Shown piece after piece: positions 11,201-24,492 of a stretch of DNA of 64,000 nucleotides (the stretch's first letter is position 1; each line of letters begins with the position of its first letter). Location of the stretch: the NCBI GenBank assembly GCA_012064385.1, contig QRDG01000405.1:544323-608322 (forward strand). The letters are read 5' to 3'. The notes under the pieces were generated by a model. That model saw nothing but the letters and a program-made list of their open reading frames with translations. It searched no databases and was not told where the DNA came from. Origin of the DNA: Puccinellia tenuiflora. Its lineage: Eukaryota; Streptophyta; Magnoliopsida; Poales; Poaceae. The position numbers were made by a program, and so were the translations under genes.

Positions 11201-12132
11201 CTGCCGGCATCGATTAGCTCGGGACAGCCCCGGATGTCGACGATGCGGCGGCGAGCGGCAGCGGGCGGCGTCGGTCGCGAGAGAGAAAACAGGGAGGGGA
11301 ACTGGAGAGCAGGAGGGCGAGGAATGATTAAGTGGGCGTCCAGGCGTGCGTCCTTGACCACCAGGGGGTCACGGCTTCGAGTATGCGGGCGAGGCCACCG
11401 CGGCAGGGTGGCATGGGCGCCAGGTATGGCGCCAGTGCCGACGGGCACTGTGGAGGAGAAGGAAAACTTCAAGGGAACCCCCTGGCAACATTTTCATAAA
11501 TTGCAAAAAGGTCCACAACAAGCTTTGGTGATTTAAAAGAGACACCAGGACATTTTTATAAAACCTGGGAAAATTCACAGAGGCTCCCCATAACATTTAG
11601 CACCTCCACAAAAATTGGTGTGGCCAAATAAATTTTTTTGCATCAAAAATGTTCACAGGGTTTAATTAAGGTCAAATTTGATAATTTCCAAATTGTATTT
11701 ATTTGAAGCACTTAAACAATTCCAAAAATAGTGGAATTATTCTTGGAGGCTCTCAGGATAATATTGAAGCTCCCCATGAATTTAGTTTGAATTTTTGGAT
11801 TGTTTAACTTGGTTTCAAAAATAGAAGTTGAATTAACCCAATTTTGAATTCTCAAGTTTATTTCTCATTTGGCAATATTTGAAATTTGAGAATTGGTTTT
11901 AAAAGGTAAACTTGGAACTTCCTAAGCCATTTGGAAGTCCAAGAAGGATTTGGTTTGCTAAGTTGAGCATTTGCATTGGTTTGGATGTTTAGGAAGTTTT
12001 GCTTCCCCATTTGGTTGCTTGCATATGTGGTTAGTTAGGAATGACAATTTCATATGGATGCCATGATGCAACAAGAATGCAAAAAGTGGAAAAATCCTTC
12101 GTATTTTTCATTACAAAGTTTTGTCTGTTACA
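8281..12132 (-). repeat. Element J 3' LTR
   Basis: The LTR runs from TGTAGCGCCCCGACCC to TGTTACA on the + strand. It contains a block shared with element F's LTRs (9151-9205) and an A/T-rich half. It also has a GC-rich part at 10700-11450 with many GGCCGG palindromes and chance ORFs. I assign no gene within it. Confidence 0.95.
9151..9205. repeat. LTR block shared between J and F families, copy 1
   Basis: The block starts AGTCGTCCATAACCGCGGAC, contains CTTTTCGAAAAGA and ends with a CCTGCAGGGGTG-like stretch. It is repeated at 17131-17186 (J), 56010-56066 and 60016-60071 (F) with few changes, although the LTRs around it are otherwise dissimilar. Confidence 0.8.
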
Positions 12133-12146
12133 ATTCTACCCCCCTT
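12133..12146 (-). promoter_or_regulatory. Polypurine tract of element J
   Basis: Read on the - strand, AAGGGGGGTAGAAT lies directly against the 3' LTR start TGTAACAG. This is the usual place and form of the plus-strand primer in chromoviruses. Confidence 0.85.
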
Positions 12147-12168
12147 ACAGGAATCTCGTCCCGAGATT

Positions 12169-15100
12169 CTAGGCTTGAGTGAAGAAGGCGGGATATTCCT
12201 GTCGAAGACTAGTTTCTCGCTCCCAAGTCGCTTCTTCTTCGGAATGGTTAGACCATTGGATTTTGAGGAACTTGATGGTCTTGTTGCGGGTTTTCCTCTC
12301 CGCTTCATCCAAGATGCGGATAGGATGCTCGCGATAGGTCAAATCCTCCTGGATGTCCAACACCTCATGATCAACCCCACGAATTGGATCCTTGAAGCAT
12401 CGACGGAGTTGGGAGACATGGAATACATCATGGACATCCGGAAAGTTGGAGGGCAACTTGAGTTGATAGGAGAGATCTCCTCGCTTGGCTAGGACGGTCA
12501 AAGGGCCAACATAGCGAGGTGCCAACTTGCCCTTGATCCCGAAGCGACGAACGCCTCGGAGGGGAGAGACTCGAAGATAGGCCTTGTCATAAATTTCATA
12601 GTGGACCTCTTCATGGTGCTTGTCATAGTAGCTTTTCTACCGGGATTGAGCAGCCTTGAGATTATCCCGAATGATACGGACTTTCTCCTCGGCTTCATTG
12701 ATCACATCAAGACCGAAGAGCGACCTCTCTCCGGTTTCAGACCAATTTAGAGGAGTTCGGCATTTTCTCCCATATAGAACCTCGAAGGGAGCCATTTGCA
12801 AACTGGCTTGATAGCTATTGTTGTAGGAGAACTCGGCGAGAGGGAGGTATTTTTCCCAACCCTTGCCGAAGGAGATGACACATGCCCGAAGCATGTCCTC
12901 AAGAACTTGGTTCACCCTTTCAGTTTGTCCATCAGTTTGAGGGTGGTAAGTAGTGCTGAGGTTCAGACGGGAAAACTCTTCATGGAGGGCAGGTTGGGCC
13001 TTTTCAACCATCAACGTGTTGCAATAGGCCTTGCGGCTCAGAGCATCCGCCACGACATTTGCCTTGCCGGGCTGGTAGTTGAGGGTCATATCATAGTCTT
13101 TAATCAATTCCAGCCATTTTCTCTATCTCAAGTTCAGATCCGGCTGGGTGAAGAGATACTTCAGACTTTGATGGTCAGAGTAGATCTCGCAACGGTTGCC
13201 CAACAGGTAGGGCCTCCATTGCTTCAGAGCGTGTACCACGGCAGCAAGCTCTAGATCATGAGTTGGATAATTTTGCTCATGTGGCTTGAGTTGTCGAGAA
13301 GCGTAGGCTACCACGTGGCCTTCTTGCATCAAAACACAGCCCAAGCCTTGGTGAGATGCATCACAATAGACGACAAAGTCCTTGTCGGTGTCGGGAAGGA
13401 CAAGCACCGGAGTGGTGGTGAGCTTGACCTTGAGAGTTTGGAAACTTTCTTCAGCCTTGTCTGACCATATGAACTGTTTGTTCTTCTTGAGGAGGTCAGT
13501 CAAAGCTTTGGCTATCTTGGAAAAGCCCTCGATGAATCGGCGGTAATAACCCGCCAATCCAAGGAAGCTTCGGATATCTTTGACGGACTTGGGAGTTGGC
13601 CAATCCAAGATTGCCTGAATCTTGTCTGGTATCACCGCTACTCCCGCAGCTGACACCACATGACCGAGAAAAATTAGCTCCTTTAGCCAAAACTCACACT
13701 TGGAGAACTTGGCATATAGGCGGTGATCTCGAAGCTTGGTCAAGACTAGTCGAAGATGCTCAACATGCTCTTCTTCGGTTTTGGAATAGACAAGGATGTC
13801 ATCAATGTAAATAATGACGAACTAGTCGAGGTACTCAAGGAAGATGGAGTTCATCAGCCTCACGAATGTAGCCGGAGCATTTGTGAGGGCGAAGAACATG
13901 ACGGTGTACTCATATAACCCATAGCGGGTAGTGAAAGCCGTCTTCGGAATATCCTTCTTTCGGATTTTGATCTGGTGGTAGCCTGACCTCAGATCCATCT
14001 TGGAGAATACCGTTGCACCAGCTAGCTGATCGAACAAGTCAGTTATTTTGGGAATAGGATATTTGTTCTTGATGGTCACCGCATTCAGAGGGCGGTAATC
14101 AACAACCAGCCGAGGAACATTTGTATCCCTCTTCTTGACAAAGATGACCGGGCAGCCCCAAGGTGAGCTACTCGGCCGGATGAACTCTTTTTCCAGCAAC
14201 TCATCAAGTTGCTTCTTACATTCAGTTAGCTCTTCCGCTGGCATGCGGTAGGGCCTTTTGGAAATTGGGGCGGTTCCCGGAACCAAGTCGATGACAAACT
14301 CCACACTTCGATCAGGTGGCATGCCAAGCAATTCTTCGGGAAAGACGTCGGGGAATTCACACACCACATTCACCTCATGCATTTTAGGCGGGGTGACACC
14401 TTCCATGAAGTACAAACTGATCTCTGGAGAGAGAGGAGTGGCAGCGGATGGAGCTGCGGATGAAGGGGACCAGTAACGCACTTCCCCATAGCTTGGGTGG
14501 ATCACTGTGACAGTCTTGGCAGCACAGTCCAGGTTGGCCTGATACTTGACTAACCAGTCCATGCCCAGAATAACATCCAGACCCTCTGACTTCAGGGCTA
14601 TCAACTGGAATGGAAAAGGTATTGAACCTATTGAAATCTGCACCTCAGAATTAACCCACTTGGTTTGCCAACGAGACCCTGGTGTTTTAACCACTAGCGG
14701 GGAATCCATATTCTCAAACGGTATTTGATGGTTGTGTGCAAATGATATGGATATGAATGAATGCGATGCTCCAGAATCAAATAAAACTGTAGCTGGATAT
14801 GCATTGATTCGAAGCGTACCCATGAGAACACTGGGGTCCTCTTCGACTCCTTCAACTGAGACGTGGTTCAGGCGTCCACGGCTGACACTCGTAGCCTTGG
14901 CTGCTGGTGTGGAGGGAGCGGGTGCCTTCTCAGGACAATCCTTGGAGAAGTGACCCGGCTGGCCACAGTTGTAGCAGGTGAGCCCCGGTGGTGCAGGCAG
15001 CCGAGGTCGAAAACCGCCTCCAGCCGCACCCAAGGTTGAGGTAGCTGGGCGAGGCGGAGGTGGCAAGTACCTGGTGGGCCTTGGCACGAAAGGAGCGCGT

Positions 15101-15873
15101 GGCACAGCGCTGAAGGGCACAAAGACCCGGCGCTTCTTGCCCTCGGAGGAAGAGGAGCTCTGGTGGTCAGCTGGAGCTGGCCTCTTGGAAGCCTCCAGCT
15201 CCTTCCTACCCTGCTCAATAGTAAGAGCCTGGTTGTAGAGCTCCTGGTAGGACTGGAACTTGAAGGGTAGGAGCTCGTATCGGAGACGAGGTGCGAGCCC
15301 CTTGCGGAAGAGGTATTGCTTGTCCTCATCATTCGTCACATCCCGAGGGGCGTAACGGGAGAGGTAGTTGAACTCCCGCCCATAGGCTTGGACGTCCATG
15401 CGTCCCTGGGTCAAGTCCAGGAACTCCCTCCTCTTGAGGTCCATGATAGGCTTGGGGATGTACGCCGCATAGAAGGCGGCGCGGAAATCCGCCCAAGTGA
15501 AGACGTGGCCCGCGTCAAACATTGACACGTGGCTCTCCCACCAGGAGCCGGCGGCTCCATTCAGCAGGTAGGTGGCGAAGTTGACTTGTTCCGCCACCGG
15601 AACGTGCAGAGTGGCAAACTTGCGCTCAAGAGCCCGGAGCCAATCATCCGCATCAAGCGGCTCCTTAGCTTCGGTGAAGGTAGGAGGTTGGGACCGCAAG
15701 AACTCGGTGAGAGTGTTGCAGTCATTGTTCCTCCTGGCCCCTTGCTACACCAGCTTCTCGAGCAGATGCTCGTTGCGCAGGTGGTTTTGCTCAATGGCCA
15801 TCAGAACCTCCGCCATTGAGGGTGGCGGCGGTGCATCAGGATTGCTTTGTTCCCCACGACGGGTAGGAGCCAT
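12169..15873 (-). pseudogene. Element J gag-pol polyprotein with chromodomain
   Basis: One frame runs for 1235 codons from ATG 15873 (MAPTRRGEQSNPD) to the stop at 12169. Order: gag core (about residues 75-200), CCHC knuckle CYNCGQPGHFSKDC (about 300), protease DSGASHSFI (about 366), RT with YIDD (13790-13800), RNase H (YCDASHQGLGCVL, then DHQSLKYLF), an integrase remnant and a C-terminal chromodomain (DHEVLDIQEDLTYRE, then IKFLKIQWSNH). Four in-frame TAG codons lie at 15745-15747, 13822-13824, 13123-13125 and 12637-12639. Near 12957-12965 HEEFSRLN joins directly to LSTTYHPQTDGQTERVN. This removes the HHCC zinc finger and the first two acidic residues of the integrase core. The chromodomain would direct integration to modified chromatin in intact relatives. 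Confidence 0.92.
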
Positions 15874-16255
15874 TCTGAAGATTGGAACAATGACATAGTT
15901 AGGAAACATATCCGGTATTTAAGATAGATCAAAAGATTCCTTCCAGATATAGATATTGAAGATGGCAATAACACAGAAACAGATTTAGGCAACCACGGAT
16001 GACATCACGTCATCGTGGCGATAGCAAACGGATACAAAGGACTCGAGACATAACTGGATGGTAAGAACCCAAACCCCGAGAACCTAAACTTAACACCAAG
16101 CTTAAAACAAATAGAGATAAGAATCAGAGTAGAGCGAGTTGGATGAGGAGTAAAAAGAATCCTAAGAAGGTTTTCACAACTCATTTTTAGGTTACAAATA
16201 ATTTTCAACTAGACTCGACATCGACCAATAGAAAGGGTTTCCTACAGGCAGTCCT

Positions 16256-16267
16256 GCTCTGATACCA
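16256..16267 (-). promoter_or_regulatory. Primer-binding site of element J (tRNA-iMet)
   Basis: On the - strand TGGTATCAGAGC starts three bases after the 5' LTR. It is complementary to the 3' end of plant initiator methionine tRNA. Twenty-one bases further on is TGTAGGAAACCCT (16246-16234), a leader motif also present in elements E and F. Confidence 0.9.
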
Positions 16268-16270
16268 ACT

Positions 16271-19200
16271 TGTAGCGCCCCGACCCTAGAACTATACAGT
16301 GAATCGTTGTGCAACCGGTCATGCTACACAATCGAAGGTTACTGGGTTTACCAATCCCAGGCCAAAACCTTTGGCAGGTGTGCTCGGAATGGATCATCGG
16401 CACACAACACCTCGATCATGCCATAAGCTCATACATCGCTATCATGTATAGTAGAGAGATCAAGACTTGTTGAACAACTGGCACATTGCAGACTCTACGA
16501 CACAAAAACTCATATAGCAACTCATATATGAGAAAGATACAAATATTACACACAAAAGGTCACAGACCCAACAATTCATCAAGCGGAAGCGAAGTAGTGT
16601 TGTCTAATACAACAAGATCCAAATATAGGGCCTAAGAGGCCTACACATAAATAAACCCAGCCAGCTTGCTCCACGGTCCCAAGCTGCCACCTGGGAACCC
16701 CGAACTACTAGTCGACGCCCACGAAGAACCCACCTAGCTGCTCGGTGTCGTCCTCCTCTGAAACAAATTCATAAAGGCAGCAAAGAGAGACTGAGTACGA
16801 CGTACTCGCAAGTTTAGTAGGGCGATATAGGCCCAATGCTGACGGAGGCTCCAAAGCTGTATATGTAGTTGTTTTTGCATAAAGCTGATTTTCAATAATA
16901 AAACATAATTGACACATGGCATCGTCTAATCAGAATATTTTTCATAAAAGGGGTAAGAGGATAAACTCTCATCTTGGTTCTCATCGAACCATCTTGTAGC
17001 CAGAACCACTCATCTCAACCAAAGGCACTCCCTCGAACCCCCCTCGAGGAAATGAACCTTTATCACATGTTGATTATGCAACCTTTAGCAGCCATATCAA
17101 TTAGGTTAAGGTTCTCTATGGTCTCGTATATCCGTTCCCAAGTCGTCCATAACCGCGGACACGTCTTTTCGAAAAGATTTAACCCTGCAGGGGTGTACTA
17201 TTTTACCCATTGGTACCGTCCGGCTCACCTAATTGGCCCTCTTCCGGGGAAGGCCGGCGAGCGGGCGCGGTTAGACCTTTACAATGCATGAGGGTTACTA
17301 AAGAGCCATCAGTGTGCGGAAGGACAGGTTCAGTACCTCCAACGCCCTGCCCCGCGGCCACATCGTAAACACCACCGTCCTCTTCGTTTATTTTCCACCC
17401 ACACAACTCACGCGCAAATGGAAATAGCAAACTAGAGGACCCTTGACAAGCCCCTCACAAATTATTTGGTCAGTAAGGCGCTCATACACCCACCAATGGC
17501 AGCACGCTCGATCTTGAGTCTATAGACAAGAACTCGCACCTAGGGGCAAGTGTGAGGCAAAACACCATCCCCGATGGCAACTCACCCAAGCCTTTTTAAG
17601 CAATTTAATTAAGTAACCACAAGTAACCACCATGTCCGACATTCCATCAACATCAACATCATGTAATTAAATCAACGGACAATATAGCATTAAACTAAGC
17701 ATGGCTAAGCACTGCTAAGCATATAAATACAACAATTATATTCTTGTTTCCGGCCAACACATCAAACCTAGGTTTCATAGGTAGGGTTACATGTATTGGT
17801 TCGGGGAATAAACATGCATTCATAGGATCTTCTACATCTTGATCCAAAGAGACATTTGAATTGCATGCAATATTATGGTGGCTAAAATAGTTTGTAAATC
17901 ATTAGGATGCTAAATGCCAAGAAGGTTAGGTTATCTCTTGCCTTGCTGACGGTGCGGGTAGTACTGCTCGTCGGGATAGGTAGGGGTGACCTCAACTCCG
18001 GAATCTATCGATACCCAAACAATTACAGAAGAACAAAATAAATCACACGAATACATGGTGCAATGCTCAAACACATGATGTCATGACAATTTTATGCAAA
18101 TATATCATTAATCAATTTATCTAACAAATTAAATGGAGTTCTAAATAATTAGTGCAATTATTTGGAAACAACCCCATATCTATCTTAGTGACCGCATTAT
18201 TTATAAATTATTACATTATTAGAGAAGTGGCTCAAATATGCATGAACATGATATGAATGGATAGGGTTTGTTCTTCCGATCAATTTGGTACCTTATTTGT
18301 GATTTTCCGAGTATCAATGATTAAATAGTGAAATCAATAATTATTCGAATTTAGTTCTTTAATCAATTAAAGAATATCGTCAAATAAATATTGGTGATCA
18401 TGATTTGATATTACCATGATTTGATAGCATTTGAAACACTGATCATTTTGATATTTTATTCATACTTGTTGGTTAAGTATTTATCAAATTATGATTTTCC
18501 CAATTTAGGTATTATTTATACCATTTTAGGAATTTCTTAAATAAAGGAGAAATTATTTCCTAAAAAGGGCATGGCAATGTTACCAAAAGATAGGTTTCAT
18601 TTTGCTGAACAATTTGATATTCAATTTGCAAATTTTGAAACATTATTCAAATAGTTATGGTTTCTTTTATTTAACTTTTAAAACCCCAAAAAGAAAAAGC
18701 AAAGAGTCTGGCGGGCCGGCCCTTAGCTCGGCCAGGCCGGGCTCAAGGCCGGGCTACCACCCGAGGCGGTCGGCCTTTCGGCCGGCCCAGGCTGGGGAGC
18801 GAGGCCGGGGGGGGGGTGCCCGAGGGGTCCGGCCTTTTAGCCGGCCCAGACCGAGCCCAGGCCGGGCTGCTGCCCAAGCCAGCCGGCCTCACGGCCGGAC
18901 AGGCTGGGCGTGCGGTGCGTGCGGTGACCGACGGTGACGACGACGGCGACCATGATTCGGCGGCGAGGAGAGGGAAGGGGAAAGCGGGAACCACGTGAAG
19001 GGGAAGCTAGCTCACCCGGAAGCACGAGTGTGTGGTCAGTGCGGCGAGGGGATGGCCGGCGGCGATGAATTCGGGCCGGCGGAGCTCGGCCGAGGTGGGG
19101 AAGAGAGCGAGGACGCGGCCGTCGGGTCCAGGCGACCCCGGCTCGATTCCTCGCACCGGGAGGGAGAGTAGGAGACCCCGAATGTCGGCGATGCGGCGGC

Positions 19201-20079
19201 GAGCGGCAGCGGGCGGCGTCGGTCGCGAGAGAGAAAAAAGGGAGGGGAACGGGAGAGCAGGGGGCGAGGAATGATTAGGTGGGCGTCCAGGCGTGCGTCC
19301 TTGACCACCAGGGGGTCACGGCGTCGAGTGTGCGGGCGAGGTCACCGCGGCAGGGCGGCATGGGCGCCAGGCATGGCACCAGTGCCGACGGGCACTGTGG
19401 AGGAGAAGGAAAACTTCTAGGGAACCCCCTGGCAACATTTTCATAAATTGCAAAAAGGTCCACAGCAAGCTTTGGCGATTTAAAAGAGACACCAGGACAT
19501 TTTTATAAAACCTGGGAAAATTCACAAAGGCTCCCCATAACATTTAGCACCTCCACAAAAATTGGTGTGGCCAAATAAAATGTTTTGCATCACAATTGTT
19601 CATAGGGTTTAATTAAGGTCAAATTTGATAATTTCCAAATTGTATTTATTTGAAGCACTTAAACAATTGCAAAAATTGTGAAATTATTCTTGGAGGCTCT
19701 CAGGATAATATTGAAGCTCCCCATGAATTTAGATTGAGTTTTTGGAATGTTTAACTTGGTTTCAAAAATAGAAGTTGAATTAACCCAATTTTGAATTCTC
19801 AAGTTTATTTCTCATTTGGCAATATCTGAAATTTGAGAATTGGTTTTAAAAGGTAAACTTGGAACTTCCTAAGCCATTTGGAAGTCCAAGAAGGATTTGG
19901 TTTGCTAAGTTGAGCATTTGCATTGGTTTGGATGTTTGGTAAGTTTTGCTTCCCCATTTGGTTGCTTGCATATGTGGTTAGTTAGGAATGACAATTTCAT
20001 ATGGATGCCATCATGCAACAAGAATGAAAAAAGTGGAAAAATCCTTCGTATTTTTCATTACAAAGTTGGGGCTGTTACA
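16271..20079 (-). repeat. Element J 5' LTR
   Basis: Near-identical partner of 8281-12132, with small indels accounting for the 43-bp length difference. The shared block is at 17131-17186. It joins LINE sequence at 20080 through the second TAAGC. Confidence 0.95.
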
Positions 20080-20084
20080 TAAGC
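20080..20084. repeat. Target-site duplication of element J (right copy)
   Basis: TAAGC, identical to 8276-8280. Confidence 0.95.
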
Positions 20085-22316
20085 CACCTATCTGACACCC
20101 AAAAGCAGCCGCCAACTGTCCAAGCAAAGTATCAGGAACATTAATAGGGATCATGCTCGACTTGTGGTAATTAACCTTTAAACCAGTTGAAAGGGAAAAT
20201 TTATGCAGTAGCTCTTTCATTGCAATTACTTGATTCAAATCAGCAGGCATGATTAGCAGAGTATCATCAGCATACTGAATTATTGGGTAATCCTGATCAT
20301 TTGTGACAATTGGCAAATCAATCCCTCCTTGACGGAAGAGATCAATCACAACCACCTGGAGAAGTTCATAGCCCAGCACATACAGAAGAGGAGACAGGGG
20401 GTCCCCTTGTCTAACTCCCCTTTTACAATGGAATTGTTTACCTGGCACCCCATTCAAAAGAATTTGTGAAGTCCCTGTGGCCAAAATACTTCTCACCCAA
20501 TTTAACCACTTGCCATTAAAACCCATACACTCCATTACCCTTAGAATCGCCTCATGCTCAATAGTATCAAAAGCTTTTGCGAAGTCCAGCTTCAGAATAA
20601 TAATTGGCCTTTTAGAAGAATGACATAGGTGCAAATACTCGAAACCCCAGGCAACACAATCCTGTATAGACCTAGATTTAAGGAAGCCATACTGGTTCTT
20701 GTGAAGGCACTTAAGTATGTGAGATTGCAATCTGTTAGCTGCCAGCTTGGTCAGAAACTTTAGACACACATTAGTCAAGGAAATGGGCCTAAAGTCATTA
20801 ACATCCTCAGGACTATCAACCTTTGGCACCAACGTAATGTAAGAACCATTAATATTCTGTAAGTTCAGTTTCTCCTCATGAAAATCCCGTGTAAGCTTAT
20901 AGAAATCCTCCTTAATAATACTCCAGCACTTTTTTTAAAATAGGCCATTAAAACCATCAGGGCCAGGGGCTTTGTGAGCTGGCATCTCCTTTACTACCAA
21001 GTCCATCTCCTCTGTTGTGAAGGGAACAGTCAAAGCTTCCAAACCATCTACCCTATTAAACAAACTAGCAAGATAAAATTGCATATTGATCCCATCAGCC
21101 TGTCCCATTCTGTCTTGTAACAAGACCACAACATACCAGCCATCTCCTCATGGTCAGAAACAATTCTGCCATTAGTATCCTTCAGCATAGCAATAGAATT
21201 CCTCCTATACCTATTAGTGGCCATAGCATGGAAGAACTTAGTGTTATCCTCGGCCATTTTAACCCACCTGACAGTACATATTTTTCTCCAATATTTACAC
21301 TCTATCAAAACCAGATCTTCCAGATGCAGCTTCACAATTTTCCTGAAATTAAATTCCGAAGTAAACAGAGGTCTGATCTCTTCCAACGCATCCAAGATAA
21401 GAATGAACTCATTACACTTCTTGATTAAAATTTTTAGCCTTGATAGGGACATATGCCATTTTTTGAGAACATATCTGAGTGACTTAAACTTCTCAGCCAA
21501 CACAGCAGCAAAAGAACTCTTATTTGAAAATTTCTCCCAGGAGCCCTTTACTACCTCCATAAAACCCGGCTGATCCACCCAGAAACTCTCAAACCTGAAC
21601 AGAGTAGCCTTGGGGATTACAGTGCTGATGTTCACCATGCAGGGCACATGATCAGAAGATGACTTTGCAAGGGGAAGCACCACAATATTTGGGTAAACAG
21701 AGGTCCAATTGACAGAAGTGAAAAACCAGTCCAATTGCTCTAACAAAGGTTGCTCTTGCATGTTGGACCAGGTATAAGCTCTGCCCTTAAGGGGTAACTC
21801 AACAAGACCCAATTGTCCAATAATGTCATTAAACAGGAACATTTCATTTACATCTCCCCTAGGTTTATTTCTGTTCTCCTCAGACCAGATAAAATTAAAA
21901 TCACCGAGGAGCAGCCAATTAGACATAACCGGAATTTGCAGATTATAAAGCCACGATACAAAATCCTCTCTGTTCTGGCCATGACACGGTCCATATACAG
22001 AGACCATTGTCCATGATTCTCCATTGTGCACTGAGGTAAATTCAAAGATGATGCCAAAATCAGTAATTTGAATTAAACGTCCATGGAAAACCGCTGAACA
22101 CCACATAACCAAGATTCCACCCGAAACACCCACAGAAGGGCTATAGGTAAAGTTATCAAAACGTTTTCGACTGAATTTCCTGAGTAGCCTTTGATCAATA
22201 AACTCACATTTTGTCTCTTGCACACAAATAATTGAACATTTACTCTCTTCAATTTTAGAGTGTAATGCAAGCTGTCTGCTTTCCCCATTGAGGCCACGCA
22301 CATTCCAACAAAGCAC
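20085..22316 (-). pseudogene. LINE ORF2, endonuclease and reverse transcriptase
   Basis: From 22316 downwards, an apurinic-type endonuclease is intact in motif order: CWNVRGLN, VQETK, VYGP, LLLGDFNFI, LDWFF and SSDHVP. The RT follows, with HKAPGPDGF, FRPISLTNV, ILKLDFAKAFDTIEH, GVRQGDPLSPLL and the catalytic YADD (IIQYADDTLLI). A frameshift lies near 21115 and a stop at about 20935 (GLF then KKCW). Element J interrupts the RT after FGCQIGG. Together with 6935-8280 this makes a full-length L1-type ORF2. The protein nicks the target and copies the RNA in place. Confidence 0.9.
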
Positions 22317-22511
22317 ACACCAATTTCTAGTTTGTGGAATTAATTAAACACCAAATAAGTAGGGTAGAAGGTATCACCAGCACAGCAAGTGATATAAATT
22401 ACAGTCCCAAAAGCACAATAAATTCTAATGTATAAAACCCAGGCCTCCCAGCCTAAACAAGAACAGCAACACAAAAGGGGATATGCTGTTCTTCCTCCCC
22501 ACTGACAGGCT

Positions 22512-24492
22512 TCAGTTATCTTCATTGGGAAAAACCTTGGTGCTGGGAGTGGAGGGTGGTGCCTTGAGCACCTCCTCAGATAACTTGTCTGTGGCAATTC
22601 CTAAGGCAGCTCCAACATGTTGCATCACCTGGATTGGGGTCTCTGGTATGGCCACCTCTTCCTTCTGCTGACTAGCATCTTTCTTTCCTGCTTTCTTCCT
22701 AGGCTGTCTCTTGATCTTCTTCCTAAGAGTAGGCTTTTCAATAGGAGTAGGCCTGAAGCCATCCCTCTTCACACTACTGCGAGTGCATCTCCTCACCAAA
22801 GTTTCAACTACAGGTGTATCAGCCCTTCTCTTACTGGTCTTGCTCCTGGTAACAACAGGAGAAGAAAACAAAGTCTGTGAAGGGGCCACAATCGAACCCA
22901 CCTTGTCAAAACACAGTGCCCGAGCCACTGGTCGCTTTCTTGCTGACAAAACAACTCTACTTTCAGTTCCAGAGTGTTGTGCATCAGAGAAACTGTATAC
23001 CACATCAAAAGCTTGTGACCAGGATCTCTTTGTCAGCAGAGCAGAGGAGATTGGATAACATTCAACACTCTTGGGGATATTTTGGGAAAATAACTTCTGC
23101 AGCATAGGGCAAACATTCCTTTCCCAGAACAAGGAGGGGGCAACACAGGGCCCACAAACATTGCCCTTATCATGCCAACATTGAGCACAATATCACCCTG
23201 TTGTAGCTGCTGTTGAGCTGGCATAATTGCAAGAGCACTCACCTGATCCACTTCCACATCTGCATTATTATCTGGCTCATTGGAACCACCAGAAGGATCA
23301 AGCACAATTGAGTTATCTACCAGCATTTCCACAGGTTGCTCCACTTCCATCTGCATGTCATCCTGTGGCATTGGTTGCTAATGTACATGCGGATGCCCTT
23401 GATCTTGTTGCTGAAAGACTTGATGCTCACCATTCCATTCAATTTCAGGGTACTATGGGAGAACAAACAAATTTGGGTCCTCCACCAAATTGCCAGGCAG
23501 AGGGTGTGGTTCCCATCCAGAGGCATTGGGTCCTCATCTCCCGGTATAATATCAGCAAAGCCAGCACTTAGAATATAATAGGGCACAGTCCAAGTCTCCT
23601 TGACAGCACCAATGTCACTATAATCTCCAAACACCACATCGCGAGGAACTTGAGCTGGGGAGTTAAAAGCAGCATACACAAGTGTTCGGTCCTTTACAGC
23701 ATCCTCCTGGTGCCAGCGTATAAACTTCCCAAAAGAGGCAATAGCATTGGTAATATCATAATCGTTCCTATAATCCAGGGGCACACCTAACAGCATCAAC
23801 AAGCCCCTACGAAATCCCTGCACTGCCCTGTGAATCCTCTCTCTATTGTCATGATTCACAAATCTAACAAAGAGATTATTGTGTAGCTGGTAGGGACCAT
23901 GGTGAACTAAAGCAGATAGGGCAGTAGGACTACTGAGCTCATACATCCCAATTCCAAATAGGCACGGACTTACAGATCGGACTTTACGCTCAAGTTGCTC
24001 GGTGATGAATAATCTGACCTGCTCCCTCCAGTGAGCTTCGTGGTGCGGCGGCAGCGGCGGCAGCAATGAGGTGACACAGAAAGCCCCATGTCGACGCGGC
24101 GGCCTCACCGATGAGTTGTAGAAGGTGCGGAGTAGGCGCGTAGGACCTCCATCGATGATTTCATGACCCAATGGAGGGCCAAACGAGCTCTGAGGTGAGT
24201 CTGGACTTCTACCGTGGTCCTTCCGTGCCCGCCGGTGATCGAGGCTGCCCTGACCGTTGTCGTGCGTTTGCAGGTCCTCCGGGTCCGTAAGCCCCTGTAA
24301 GCACGCTCGTGTCGGTGAAGATGAGGAGGCGGGAGAGGCCGTGGAGAGCTCCGCGGCGGTTGCGGAGGAGTTCATGCCTCCTGTCGGGACCCCTCCGAGG
24401 GACAGATCCCCGGAGAGAGGAGCTTGAGGGTCGCCGGTGATGGCGGCCCGGACGTCGCCCCTTCGCAGCAGGAACAGGTTGCCCCGGTTCAC
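22512..24492 (-). pseudogene. LINE ORF1
   Basis: Three overlapping open pieces in different frames lie just upstream of the endonuclease. The first (24492-23317) has a Ser/Pro-rich start and then a compact domain of about 150 residues (FITEQLERKVRSVSPCLFG through VKETWTVPYYIL). This resembles the RNA-binding ORF1 domain of grass LINEs. The last piece (23132-22512) is Lys/Arg-rich (KKIKRQPRKKAGKK) and ends shortly before ORF2. Breaks near 23370 and 23100 make it a pseudogene. The ORF1 assignment is by position and general character. Confidence 0.65.

Larger units (their letters stand above)
8281..20079 (-). mobile_element. Element J: complete Tekay-type chromovirus (Gypsy)
   Basis: J is 11,799 bp with LTRs of 3852 and 3809 bp, a perfect TAAGC duplication, a tRNA-iMet primer-binding site, a polypurine tract and a single-frame gag-pol ending in a chromodomain. 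Both LTR ends are TGTA...TACA. The element is oriented on the - strand, so the 5' LTR is the high-coordinate copy. The LTRs differ at a few positions per hundred bases by eye, so it is a fairly recent insertion. It is the youngest layer of the B/LINE/J nest. In-frame stops and an integrase deletion make it non-autonomous now. Confidence 0.95.

Noticed and set aside
16256..16270. tRNA gene suspected from tRNA-like sequence
   Set aside because: Only the primer-binding stretch complementary to the tRNA 3' end is present, without a cloverleaf. The same is true at 32295, 40786, 59228 and 52974.
20011..20084. C-terminal tail of the LINE RT continuing past 20084 into lower coordinates
   Set aside because: The apparent extra residues are translated from element J's LTR. 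The real continuation is at 8280.
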